Source: Pseudomonas sp. (GTDB lineage Bacteria > Pseudomonadota > Gammaproteobacteria > Pseudomonadales > Pseudomonadaceae). From it: a stretch of 64,000 nt of DNA. The notes beneath the pieces were generated by a model. That model saw nothing but the letters and a program-made list of their open reading frames with translations. It was not told the origin of the DNA and did no database searches. The stretch is taken from contig NZ_JAQGNX010000127.1 of NCBI RefSeq assembly GCF_028293835.1, positions 1-64,000 on the forward strand, written 5' to 3'. This document shows positions 39,351-48,635 of this stretch, one piece after another. The position numbers and the translations under genes are program-made. Every line of letters begins with the position of its first letter. Position 1 is the stretch's first letter.

Positions 39351-41285
39351 ATGTACCCGTCCGAGCCCCTCAACGAGACCTTTGCGGAAGGCGACCGTTA
39401 TCGACTGCTTGTAGACGCCGTGGTTGATTACGCAATTTATATGCTTGATCTCGACGGCATCGTTCGCAGCTGGAATTCCGGCGCGCAGCGAATCAAGCAT
39501 TACAGTGAAAGTGACGTGTTGGGAAAACATTTTTCGCTGTTTTATACGCCTGAAGACCTGGCCACGGGTTTACCTGCACGCGCACTCAAAATCGCTGCTG
39601 ACTCGGGACGGTTTGAAGGCGAAGGCTGGCGCGTCAGGAAAGACGGTACGCGGTTCTGGGCGCTGGTTATCATCGACCCTATACGCTCCCCGAAGGGTTC
39701 GCTTATTGGTTTCGCGAAGGTCACACGGGACCTGACCGAGCGGAAAATGGCGCAAGAGGCCCTGCGTCATAGTGAGCAGCAATTCAGTTTGCTCGTACAA
39801 GGTGTGACCGACTATGCGCTTTATATGCTGGATCGCTCTGGCATCATTACGACGTGGAACGCAGGTGGTCAACGCATCAAAGGGTATGAGCCCTCAGAAG
39901 TTATAGGGAAGCATTTCTCCATTTTTTTTCAGACTGAAGATGCCCGCAAGGGTATTCCTCAACAGTCTCTTGACCTTGTTATTCGCGACGGGCGTTACGA
40001 AGGTCAGGGCTGGCGCCTGCGAAAAGACGGTACTCGGTTCATGGCCCATGTTGTTATTGATCCGATAAAAAACGACCATGGCGTACTGATCGGGTTCGCG
40101 AAGGTTACAAGGGATATTACCGAAAGTGCTCAGGCGCAACTTGCGCTTAAGGAGGCCAGGGAGGCCTTGTTTCAATCGCAGAAAATGGAGGCTCTGGGGC
40201 AGCTCACAGGCGGTATTGCCCATGACTTTAACAATCTGCTGATGGTAATTCTTGGGAGTCTGGAACTTGCCAGGAAGCGCATCTCAAGCGACTCCAGGAT
40301 TTTTGCTCTGCTAGACAACGCCATTGCCGGCGCTCAACGGGGGGCGACGCTCACTCAACGCATGCTGGCGTTCGCCCGCCGCCAGGAGCTTGATCCTCAG
40401 CCCGTACATGTAGTCAGCCTGATTCGGGACATGTCAGATTTATTATCCCGCATGTTGGGCTCCGGTATCGCTGTAGAAACAAGATTCCCCCTGGTCCTGC
40501 GCCCTGTTCTGGTCGACATGGGCCAACTGGAAATGGCGATCATAAACTTAATGATCAATGCCCGGGACGCAATGGCGGGAAGTGGCAAAATTTTGATATC
40601 GGCAAGGGAAGCTACATTTCCCAATAGTCTGGAGGGTTCGGACGACTTTCTGTGTATTTCCATTGTCGACGAAGGAACGGGAATGGATGAAGCAACGCTA
40701 CAGCGAGCAATGGAGCCGTTCTTCACGACCAAGGGAGCAGGTAAGGGCACAGGATTGGGTCTATCGATGGTTCATGGACTGGCCGCGCAATCCGGTGGCC
40801 ATTTTGTATTAAAAAGTACGGTGGGAGAGGGCACCACCGGAGAACTTTGGCTGCCGGTCGCACTGATAAATGCCGCTCCACCCGTATCTGCAGCCAATCC
40901 TGTCCCTGTCCCATCAAAGTCTTCAGAGCGTCGAGGCTTCAAAATTCTGTTCGTCGACGACGACCCCTTGGTCCTCATTAGCACTGAAGCAATGCTGGAA
41001 GACCTTGGTCATTTCGTCATTTCAGCGGCCGGGGGACAGGAGGCATTGTCGTTGTTGGAACAATCTGCGGGGTTCGACTTGGTCATCACCGATCTGGCAA
41101 TGCCCAATATGACCGGGATTGAACTTGCGGCGAAAATTGCACCGCTGTTTCCCAGGCTGCCGATCATTCTGTCATCAGGCTACGCGGAACTTTCTTCAGA
41201 CGTCACGACCAGCCTGACCAGATTGCCCAAGCCATTTGATCAAGCCGCGCTGGCCAGAGTAATCGCTGAGGTTATGCAGTGTTGA
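39351..41285 (+). CDS. hybrid sensor histidine kinase/response regulator (PAS-PAS-HisKA-HATPase-REC)
   Basis: 'ALGQLTGGIAHDFNNLLMVILG', C-terminal REC 'ILFVDDDPLVLIS'. Confidence 0.92.
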   Translation: MYPSEPLNETFAEGDRYRLLVDAVVDYAIYMLDLDGIVRSWNSGAQRIKHYSESDVLGKHFSLFYTPEDLATGLPARALKIAADSGRFEGEGWRVRKDGTRFWALVIIDPIRSPKGSLIGFAKVTRDLTERKMAQEALRHSEQQFSLLVQGVTDYALYMLDRSGIITTWNAGGQRIKGYEPSEVIGKHFSIFFQTEDARKGIPQQSLDLVIRDGRYEGQGWRLRKDGTRFMAHVVIDPIKNDHGVLIGFAKVTRDITESAQAQLALKEAREALFQSQKMEALGQLTGGIAHDFNNLLMVILGSLELARKRISSDSRIFALLDNAIAGAQRGATLTQRMLAFARRQELDPQPVHVVSLIRDMSDLLSRMLGSGIAVETRFPLVLRPVLVDMGQLEMAIINLMINARDAMAGSGKILISAREATFPNSLEGSDDFLCISIVDEGTGMDEATLQRAMEPFFTTKGAGKGTGLGLSMVHGLAAQSGGHFVLKSTVGEGTTGELWLPVALINAAPPVSAANPVPVPSKSSERRGFKILFVDDDPLVLISTEAMLEDLGHFVISAAGGQEALSLLEQSAGFDLVITDLAMPNMTGIELAAKIAPLFPRLPIILSSGYAELSSDVTTSLTRLPKPFDQAALARVIAEVMQC

Positions 41286-41412
41286 CTGCTGTCTGAAGTC
41301 GACGACGCTGCCTGATTCATTATTTGATCCCAGGCGCAAAACTGGCGCCAGACAGAATGGGTTGAGACTCAGCCATGCGACCTCTATCCCAAGCTGCCGA
41401 AAAAACACCCTT

Positions 41413-41601
41413 CTAGTTACCGTCCGCGACCTTGCGTTCTATCTCCGCTGTTTTTCGACTAAGTTCATCAGCAGGGTTCTCCTCGTTGCTATCTGTGGAG
41501 GTCGTGACGTTTTCATCAGCATTTTCGATGTCCTCACTATTGCTGTCCTCGATATTCTGTTCGACGACGTTATCTGGTTTTCCCGACGTATCGTTGCTCA
41601 T
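41413..41601 (-). CDS. small acidic hypothetical protein (62 aa)
   Basis: 'MSNDTSGKPDNVVEQNIEDSNSEDIENADENVTTSTDSNEENPADELSRKTAEIERKVADGN'; RBS AGGGGG upstream. Confidence 0.6.
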   Translation of the reverse strand: MSNDTSGKPDNVVEQNIEDSNSEDIENADENVTTSTDSNEENPADELSRKTAEIERKVADGN

Positions 41602-41694
41602 TTCGTTGTCCCCCTGCGGTGGAGCCTTGAGTTTAGACCAAGGCACGGCTGCTGAAGGCGACTGCGCCCCTCTTCGTCGCCTCGCTGTTGTGCG

Positions 41695-41716
41695 CACACA
41701 CACACACACACACACA
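41695..41716. repeat. (CA)11 dinucleotide microsatellite
   Basis: 22 nt of uninterrupted CA repeats upstream of the small acidic ORF. Confidence 0.97.
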
Positions 41717-41811
41717 AGCGCGATCCATGCCGAAGCGCTCAGGGGTGATATTCACGTCAATTATTCTTTGACGAGAATGCTAGTCTGCATTGGAAATTAT
41801 GATATTGATGA

Positions 41812-41825
41812 CGTCTGAACAGACG
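41812..41825. promoter_or_regulatory. perfect palindrome CGTCTGAACAGACG, candidate operator
   Basis: 6-2-6 inverted repeat about 60 bp upstream of CoA-transferase ATG. Confidence 0.4.
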
Positions 41826-41884
41826 GCTGAGGGTCAGCAAAGCTGCCAAGTCGCCCTAATAATAAAAGAACTTAAAGGTGCGCC

Positions 41885-44113
41885 ATGAACGACGGGATTC
41901 TGCGCGGGATTCGGGTTATCGATGTGTGCAGTGGTATCGCGGGCTCGGCGGCTGCCTTGCAATTGAGCGAAGCGGGTGCCGAGGTGCTGAAGGTCGAACT
42001 GCCTGCGGGTAACCTTCAACGTGGCGAGCCGCTGTTCGCGGTGCTTAATCGGGGGAAGCTCAGCGTCACGCTGGACCTGGATAAACCCGATTCGCTGGAT
42101 TCTCTGTTGGCCGGCGCGGACGTACTGATTCATGAATTCACCCCAGCTAAAGCAGCCAGTCTTGGGCTGGATGACGCGACCCTCGGCCAGGGTTTTCCTC
42201 GGTTAGTAGTTTCGGCAATCGGTGGCTGGCCTCAACGCCATGAATTGGCTAATGAACTGTCGAGGGAAACGCTGGTATTGGCCCGGCTTGGCCTGCTCGA
42301 TGAGCAACCCGGTCACCGCGCCGGGCCTGTTTTTGTGCGGATGCCTTATGCGAACTGGCTGGCCTGTTGGCTGTGCGTGGTCGGCGTCATGGCGCGGCTG
42401 ATTGCACGGGACCGAGACGGTCGCGGCGGCCCCGCCCATACCAGCCTGGCGCAAGCGGCACTGGTGCCCATGACCATGCATTGGACCCGCGCCGAAACCC
42501 CGACGCCGGTGTTTGCCAAAGGTCTGGATAAGCACATTCCGATCCCGCTGCACCGTTGCAGCGACGGTCGTTGGGTGCATGTGCATTACTCTCCGGATAA
42601 AGCGCCGTGGATGGCGGCTGCGTTTGCCCAGTTGGGAGCCGCCGAGGTGGCGCGACTCAACGGGTTATGGCCGCCTAGCCACGTCGCGCCGAACTTCGGA
42701 GCAAATCGGGCTGTTTTCGCCACCCGAACGGCGCAGGATTGGGTTGAACATTTGTGGGCGAATGACGTCGCCGGGCAAATCGCAGCGCCCTTCGGTGCGA
42801 TCTATTTCGATGAGCAGGCGAAGCTCAACGGCTACGTGGTCGCGGTGGACGATCCGCTGTTGGGGAGGACCTTGCAGCCGGGGCCTTCTTATTGCGTCGA
42901 ACCACCCGCGCACGTGCGTGGGCCCTTGCGTGCACCAGGGGCGGACAACCACTGTTTGGCGGACCGTGTGCCTGTGGCAACGGTGCGGCAAGAACCTCCT
43001 GTTGATCCTCAATTGCCGCCGTTGCACGGCCTGAAGGTCCTGGACCTCGGCGCCTATCTGGCCGGTCCTTTCGCCTGCATGATGTTGGCTGACCTGGGTG
43101 CCGAGGTGATCAAGGTCGAGGCGCCCACCGGTGACGCCATGCGCCGCCTGGAGCGCACGTTCAGTGGCACTCAACGGGGCAAGCGTGGGGTTGCGTTAAA
43201 GCTTGGCGACCCACAGACCCTGCCACTGGTAGAGGCATTGGTGCAGTGGGCGGACGTAGTCCACCACAACATGCGCCTGCCCGCTGCGCGCAAACTCAAG
43301 GTTGATTACTCCAGCCTGAAAGCGCTCAACCCCAGCTTGCTTTACTGCCATGTCAGCGCATACGGACCGCACGGTCCGCGTGCCGACTGGCCCGGCTTTG
43401 ATCAATTGATGCAGGCTTCGTGTGGTTGGGAAACGGCTCAGGGCGGCGAAGGCAATCCGCCGCAATGGTTGCGATTCGGTGTAGGGGATTTCTTTGCCGG
43501 GCTGTCCTCGCTGTATGCCCTGTTGCTCGGTCTTTACCAGCGTAATCGCAGCGGGGAAGGGCAGATGGTCAGCTCATCGCTGCTGGGCGCGACGCTATTA
43601 ACCATGAGCGAAGCGGTGGCGTTGGACGATGGCAGCATCAGTGAAGTCGATGTGCTCGACAGCGAACAGACCGGGGTGAGCGCCGAACACCGTCTCTATC
43701 GCTGCCTTGATGGCTGGATAGCCGTGGCGGCGTTTGAACCTGCTGAGATTGAGAACTTTCACGTCACGGTGGGCGCCACGCCCACCGCCTATTTCACAGC
43801 GCGCACCCAAGCCCAGGCGTTGGCAGATCTGCAGGCTGCCAACGTACCGGCCGACATCGTCCGCGAGGCACAGCTCGATCCATTTCTCGACGATCCAGCC
43901 CATGCCGCAGCCGGCTTGCATGCCCATTACCCGCACGCGGTTTACGGCAATTTGCAGCAAATCGGTGGGTTCTGGGATTTCGGTGATCTGCCGCTTTCAC
44001 TCAACCGTGCGCCGCCATCATTGGGCCAACACAGCCGCGAAGTGCTCAACGCCCTTGGTTTTACCGACGAGCAGCTTCAACCGTTGGCCGACGCTGGCTT
44101 ACTCAAGCTGTAA
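41885..44113 (+). CDS. fused tandem CaiB/BaiF family (type III) CoA-transferase
   Basis: two CaiB-like halves, 'GIRVIDVCSGIAGSAAALQLSEAGAEVLKVELP' and 'GLKVLDLGAYLAGPFACMMLADLGAEVIKVEAP'. Confidence 0.93.
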   Translation: MNDGILRGIRVIDVCSGIAGSAAALQLSEAGAEVLKVELPAGNLQRGEPLFAVLNRGKLSVTLDLDKPDSLDSLLAGADVLIHEFTPAKAASLGLDDATLGQGFPRLVVSAIGGWPQRHELANELSRETLVLARLGLLDEQPGHRAGPVFVRMPYANWLACWLCVVGVMARLIARDRDGRGGPAHTSLAQAALVPMTMHWTRAETPTPVFAKGLDKHIPIPLHRCSDGRWVHVHYSPDKAPWMAAAFAQLGAAEVARLNGLWPPSHVAPNFGANRAVFATRTAQDWVEHLWANDVAGQIAAPFGAIYFDEQAKLNGYVVAVDDPLLGRTLQPGPSYCVEPPAHVRGPLRAPGADNHCLADRVPVATVRQEPPVDPQLPPLHGLKVLDLGAYLAGPFACMMLADLGAEVIKVEAPTGDAMRRLERTFSGTQRGKRGVALKLGDPQTLPLVEALVQWADVVHHNMRLPAARKLKVDYSSLKALNPSLLYCHVSAYGPHGPRADWPGFDQLMQASCGWETAQGGEGNPPQWLRFGVGDFFAGLSSLYALLLGLYQRNRSGEGQMVSSSLLGATLLTMSEAVALDDGSISEVDVLDSEQTGVSAEHRLYRCLDGWIAVAAFEPAEIENFHVTVGATPTAYFTARTQAQALADLQAANVPADIVREAQLDPFLDDPAHAAAGLHAHYPHAVYGNLQQIGGFWDFGDLPLSLNRAPPSLGQHSREVLNALGFTDEQLQPLADAGLLKL

Positions 44114-44144
44114 GCCAGCCCTTTCTCGATACAAGGAACCTTAC

Positions 44145-44897
44145 ATGCACGAGCGTCACAGGCACGAGCTGGATTTCAGCGGTAAAACCGTTCTGGTCGT
44201 CGGCGGCTCCAGCGGAATCGGCAACGGGATTGCGCAAAACTTTCTGAGTCGCGGCGCCGAGGTGCACGTTTGGGGCACTCGGGCGACAGCAGAGGATTAC
44301 GTCGACTCATCTGACTCCAATTTGCAGGGTCTGCATTACACCCAGGTCGATGTGGGTGACGCCGGGCAAATTGAAGGTGCGCCTGTGGTCTTCGAACGCC
44401 TGGACGTGCTGGTTCAGGCCCAAGGCACCGTGTTGTACGACCGACAGGAGTTTCAAGTCGAGGGCTTCCGTAAGGTAGTCGACATCAACCTCACCAGCCT
44501 GATGGTGTGTGCGCAAAAGTTTCACCCGATGCTTAAGGCGGCGCAGGGCGCGCTGATCATCGTCAGCTCAGCAGCGGCCTTCCATTCCACCCGTGGCAAC
44601 CCGGCCTACAACGCGTCGAAAACCGGCGCGTTCGGCCTGACCCGAACGTTGGGCGAGGCATGGGCGCGAGATGGCATTCGGGTCAACGGCATCGCACCGG
44701 GGCTGGTGGAAACCAAACTCACGCGCATCACCACCGGCAATCCCAAACGCCTTGAAGGCGCGCTGCGTGCGATTCCCTTGGGTCGTCTCGGAACCCCCCA
44801 AGACATGGCCAACGTCGCGTTGTTTCTCGCTTCACCGTTGGCCAGCTACATGCTCGGCCAGACCCTCTTGGTTGACGGCGGCATGTTGCTCGCCTGA
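44145..44897 (+). CDS. SDR family oxidoreductase
   Basis: 'VLVVGGSSGIGNGIAQNFLSRGAEVHVWG', 'YNASKTGAFGLTRTLG'; start at MHERHRHELDFSG. Confidence 0.9.
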   Translation: MHERHRHELDFSGKTVLVVGGSSGIGNGIAQNFLSRGAEVHVWGTRATAEDYVDSSDSNLQGLHYTQVDVGDAGQIEGAPVVFERLDVLVQAQGTVLYDRQEFQVEGFRKVVDINLTSLMVCAQKFHPMLKAAQGALIIVSSAAAFHSTRGNPAYNASKTGAFGLTRTLGEAWARDGIRVNGIAPGLVETKLTRITTGNPKRLEGALRAIPLGRLGTPQDMANVALFLASPLASYMLGQTLLVDGGMLLA

Positions 44898-44932
44898 TTG
44901 CATGCACTGTACGAAAAGTTAAGGAGGCCCCG

Positions 44933-46234
44933 ATGGCCTGGGATTTTGAGACCGATGCCGATTTTCAGGCAGAGCTGGACTGGATCACCCATTTTGTTCG
45001 CGAAGAAGTCGAACCGCTGGAGCATGTGCTGGGCAGTCCATGGAATATTCATGACCCGCTGTTCAAAGAGCTGGTACGACCGCTGCAGGCGCAGGTCCGT
45101 GAGCGTCGTTTGTGGGCCTGTCACTTAGGCCCCGAGTTGGGCGGCCCGGGTTACGGCCAGGTGCGGTTGGCGCTGATCAACGAAATCCTCGGTCGGGCGT
45201 TGTTTGGCCCTATGGTTTTCGGATGCCAGGCGCCGGACTCCGGCAACAGTGAGATCCTCGCGCATTACGGTACCGCCGAACAAAAAAGCGCTTATCTGCA
45301 ACCGTTGCTGGACGGCGAAATCGTCTCCTGTTTTGCCATGACCGAACCCCAGGGCGGTGCCGATCCGAGTGTGTTCACCACTGAGGCGCTGCGCGAGGGT
45401 GACGACTGGATCATCGACGGGGAAAAATGGTTTGCCTCCAATGCCCGCTACGCTGCGTTTGTGATCGTAATGGCGGTGACTGATAAGGCCCTCGGCGCCC
45501 ATGGCGGCATGTCCATGTTCATTGTGCCTACCGACACACCAGGGCTGCTGATCGAGCGCAACGTCGGCATTGCCGATGACCCGGAAGCGACCCACGCCTA
45601 CCTGAAATTCAACCAGGTACGAGTATCGGCCAGCAGCATGCTGGGTAAGCCAGGGCAGGCGTTTGTGGTTGCGCAGGTCCGGCTCGGCGGCGGACGCGTG
45701 CATCACGCCATGCGGGTCATCGGTCAAGCGCAAAAAGCGCTGGACGCCTTGTGCCAGCGGGCCTTGTCGCGCACTACTCAGGGCAGTCGTTTGGCAGACA
45801 AGCAAATGGTGCAGGAAAAGATCGCCGATTCGTGGATTGAGCTTGAACAGTTCCGCCTGCTGGTGATGCGCACGGCGTGGCGGATCGATAAATATCAGGA
45901 TTATCGCCAAGTGCGCAAAGACATCGCTGCCGTTAAAGCTGCCATGCCCAAAGTGCTGCACGATATCGCCGCCAGGGCGCTACAAATCCACGGCTCACTG
46001 GGCGTCAGTGAAGAAATGCCGTTTGCCGGTTTTATCATTCGTTCGTTCCAGATGGGCCTGGCGGATGGCCCGACCGAAGTGCACAAAGTCACGGTTGCCA
46101 AGCAACTGCTGCGTGACTATCAGCCGGAAGAACGGATGTTCCCCGACTACCACCGGCCGACGGCCGCGGCCAAGGCACGGGAAAAGTACCGGGTCGAACT
46201 GGCACGCTGTAACGACCGGGAAACCCAGCGATGA
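44933..46234 (+). CDS. acyl-CoA dehydrogenase family protein (ACAD10/11-like)
   Basis: 'CFAMTEPQGGADPSVFTTEALREGDDWIIDGEKWFASNA', 'QIHGSLGVSEEMPFAG'. Confidence 0.92.
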   Translation: MAWDFETDADFQAELDWITHFVREEVEPLEHVLGSPWNIHDPLFKELVRPLQAQVRERRLWACHLGPELGGPGYGQVRLALINEILGRALFGPMVFGCQAPDSGNSEILAHYGTAEQKSAYLQPLLDGEIVSCFAMTEPQGGADPSVFTTEALREGDDWIIDGEKWFASNARYAAFVIVMAVTDKALGAHGGMSMFIVPTDTPGLLIERNVGIADDPEATHAYLKFNQVRVSASSMLGKPGQAFVVAQVRLGGGRVHHAMRVIGQAQKALDALCQRALSRTTQGSRLADKQMVQEKIADSWIELEQFRLLVMRTAWRIDKYQDYRQVRKDIAAVKAAMPKVLHDIAARALQIHGSLGVSEEMPFAGFIIRSFQMGLADGPTEVHKVTVAKQLLRDYQPEERMFPDYHRPTAAAKAREKYRVELARCNDRETQR

Positions 46235-47295
46235 GCAGTTCGGACTGGGAAGCCTTGGTGGATATACCTCGGTTGAAGCGGTGGATGGACGAGCAAGGCC
46301 TGGAAAGCGGTCCCATACAGAACCCAAAACGCCTGACCGGTGGCACGCAAAACCTGCTGCTGCACTTTCGCCGTGGTGATCGTGAGTTTGTGCTGCGTCG
46401 GCCGCCGTTGCACCCGCGCCAGGACGGCAGCAAAACCATCGCTCGAGAAGCGCGGGTTTTAGCGGCGTTGGCAGGCAGTCGCGTGCCCCATGCGGCGTTG
46501 ATTGCTGGGTGTGACGATGCATCCGTGCTTGGCGCTGGCTTTTACCTGATGGAGCCAGTGGATGGCTTCAACGCTTCGGCGGGGATGCCGGCGCTGCATG
46601 CCAGCGATCCGCAGGTGCGTCGGCAGATGGGGATGTCCATGGTCGACGCTTTGCTGCGGCTGGGCGAAGTGGATTATCGAGCGGTGGGACTGGACGACTT
46701 CGGCAAGCCCGAGGGCTTTCTAGAACGTCAGGCGCCGCGTTGGCTGTCACAACTGCAGGGTTACGCCGATTACTCCGGTTGGCCTGGGGTTGGTGGGTTG
46801 CCTGATGTCCAGGCGATTGGGCAATGGCTGATGCAGAACTGCCCGACCCACAACACCCCCGGTATTTTGCACGGTGACTTTCACCTGTCGAACGTGATGT
46901 TCAGTAGCCACGGTCCGACACTGGCTGCCATCGTCGATTGGGAGCTGGCGACCCTGGGCGACCCGTTGCTGGATCTGGGCTGGTTAGTGGTCAGTTGGCC
47001 CGGTGCCGACGGCCATGGCGCCGGGACTATCCATGTGCAGCCGTGGGACGGATTTCCCAGTGCCGATGAACTGGTTGCCCGGTATCGCGCCTCGACCCAC
47101 CGCGACCTGTCCGCGCTGGACTGGTACATCGTGCTCGCCGGTTTCAAACTCGGAATCCTGCTTGAAGGCAGCTACGCCCGGGCCTGCGCCGGAAAGGCAC
47201 CCATGGATGTGGGCCAGACCCATCATGGGTCGGCGTTGCGGCTGTTCCAAGGAGCGCACGCCTCGATTTCACGCAGTAAACACAACTCTCTGTAG
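46231..47295 (+). CDS. APH-type phosphotransferase family protein (ACAD10/11 N-domain / LvaA-like)
   Basis: 'LTGGTQNLLLHF', 'ILHGDFHLSNVMF', 'IVDWELATLGDPLLDLGWL'; ATGA overlap with ACAD. Confidence 0.9.
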   Translation: MSSSDWEALVDIPRLKRWMDEQGLESGPIQNPKRLTGGTQNLLLHFRRGDREFVLRRPPLHPRQDGSKTIAREARVLAALAGSRVPHAALIAGCDDASVLGAGFYLMEPVDGFNASAGMPALHASDPQVRRQMGMSMVDALLRLGEVDYRAVGLDDFGKPEGFLERQAPRWLSQLQGYADYSGWPGVGGLPDVQAIGQWLMQNCPTHNTPGILHGDFHLSNVMFSSHGPTLAAIVDWELATLGDPLLDLGWLVVSWPGADGHGAGTIHVQPWDGFPSADELVARYRASTHRDLSALDWYIVLAGFKLGILLEGSYARACAGKAPMDVGQTHHGSALRLFQGAHASISRSKHNSL

Positions 47296-47369
47296 GAGCC
47301 AACTTGTTGGCGAGGCGGCTGATTGCGTACATACGGCTGGGCCTCTCGCTAACAAGTTGGCTCCTACAG
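47290..47369. repeat. REPIN-type inverted repeat pair
   Basis: CTGTAGGAGCCAACTTGTTGGCGAGGC ... GCCTCTCGCTAACAAGTTGGCTCCTACAG. Confidence 0.9.
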
Positions 47370-47405
47370 GTGCGCTACTTAGATGTGATTGATAGGAGCT
47401 TGGCA

Positions 47406-48176
47406 ATGGAAACCCGTTTGCAGTTGCAAGGCAGGAAAATCATCGTCACCGGCGGCGCTCGCGGGATTGGCGCCGCCGTGGTCAAGGCGTACGTCGACGA
47501 AGGTGCCCACGTGGTCAGCCTGGACATCGGCGAAAGCGCGGTGCCAACGGCGGAGCAGGGCGGTGGTTGGGCCAAAGGCTATGTCTGTGACATCTCCAGT
47601 CCTGAGTCCATCAGTGAAGCGTTCGCCTGGGCGGCGCAGCAGTTGGGTGGGCTGGACGTGCTGGTACATGCGGCCGGCATTGCACCCAATGCCATGGCTG
47701 ATCAGATCGAACTGGACGAATGGGAGCGGGTGTTCGCGGTCAACACTCGCGGCACCTTCCTCACCAACCGTGCAGCCTACGACCTGCTCAAGGACCATGG
47801 CGGACGCATCATTAACTTCGCTTCGGCGGCGGGGGTGGTCGGTCAACCGGGTAAGGCCCATTACGCCGCCAGCAAGGGCGCAGTCCTGGCATGGACTCGC
47901 ACCGTGGCGCGAGAGTGGGGAGCCAAAGGTATTACGGTAAACGCTATCGCGCCGGCCATGTGGACGCCGATGTATGAAAACACACGGGCCAGCATGTCGG
48001 CAGACCAACTGAAAGAGCACGACGCTTTCATGGCTGGGCAGATACCCATGGGCGGGCGTTTGGGCGATGCGGCCCAGGACTTGGCACCTGTGCTGGTGTT
48101 TCTGGCGGGTGAAGGTTCACGTTTCGTCACGGGCCAGACCCTGATGATAGACGGCGGCATGGTGATGCTCAGTTGA
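47406..48176 (+). CDS. SDR family oxidoreductase
   Basis: 'IIVTGGARGIGAAVVKAYVDEGAHVVSLD', 'HYAASKGAVLAWTRTVAREW'; start at METRLQLQG. Confidence 0.9.
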   Translation: METRLQLQGRKIIVTGGARGIGAAVVKAYVDEGAHVVSLDIGESAVPTAEQGGGWAKGYVCDISSPESISEAFAWAAQQLGGLDVLVHAAGIAPNAMADQIELDEWERVFAVNTRGTFLTNRAAYDLLKDHGGRIINFASAAGVVGQPGKAHYAASKGAVLAWTRTVAREWGAKGITVNAIAPAMWTPMYENTRASMSADQLKEHDAFMAGQIPMGGRLGDAAQDLAPVLVFLAGEGSRFVTGQTLMIDGGMVMLS

Positions 48177-48276
48177 AGACTCTGTTGGGTCACCGAAAAT
48201 AGTCTGAACTTGCTTCGAGTTGCGCTTCTCTATTGCTGTGTGTGCATTTCTTGCACACTTTTAGGAGAACTGCCCA

Positions 48277-48627
48277 ATGAACAGGAACAGTCTTTTGCTT
48301 GTGAGTGTCATCGCCTGCTTGCCAATGCTGGCGATGGCCGACGATGTGCTGATGGATAAACACTTCAACGGTCTGAAAATCGACGCCGCAATGGAAGGCA
48401 GCAGCGACAGCGGTGGTCAGAACGCTGGCGGCAGCATCCAGGCCTTGAAGCTCACCAATAACGATACGGTCGCTGTGGTGTGCATGCTCAAGCCCGGTCC
48501 AGCGGAATCCAGTGACGCCCAATCACCACCAGCGGTTATGGCGCCCGGAGAGTCGGCGTTGCTGCGGGTCGAGGGCAAATACACGGGGGCACCGCTCAAG
48601 GCCAGTCTGGACTGCCATAAGAAGTAA
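48277..48627 (+). CDS. hypothetical exported protein
   Basis: signal peptide 'MNRNSLLLVSVIACLPMLAMA'. Confidence 0.7.
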   Translation: MNRNSLLLVSVIACLPMLAMADDVLMDKHFNGLKIDAAMEGSSDSGGQNAGGSIQALKLTNNDTVAVVCMLKPGPAESSDAQSPPAVMAPGESALLRVEGKYTGAPLKASLDCHKK

Positions 48628-48635
48628 GGGATGCA

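Noticed and set aside
41602-41715. N-terminal extension MCVCVCV... of the 62-aa acidic ORF
   Set aside because: Extension is only the translated CA repeat plus unrelated basic residues; the internal ATG has a better RBS
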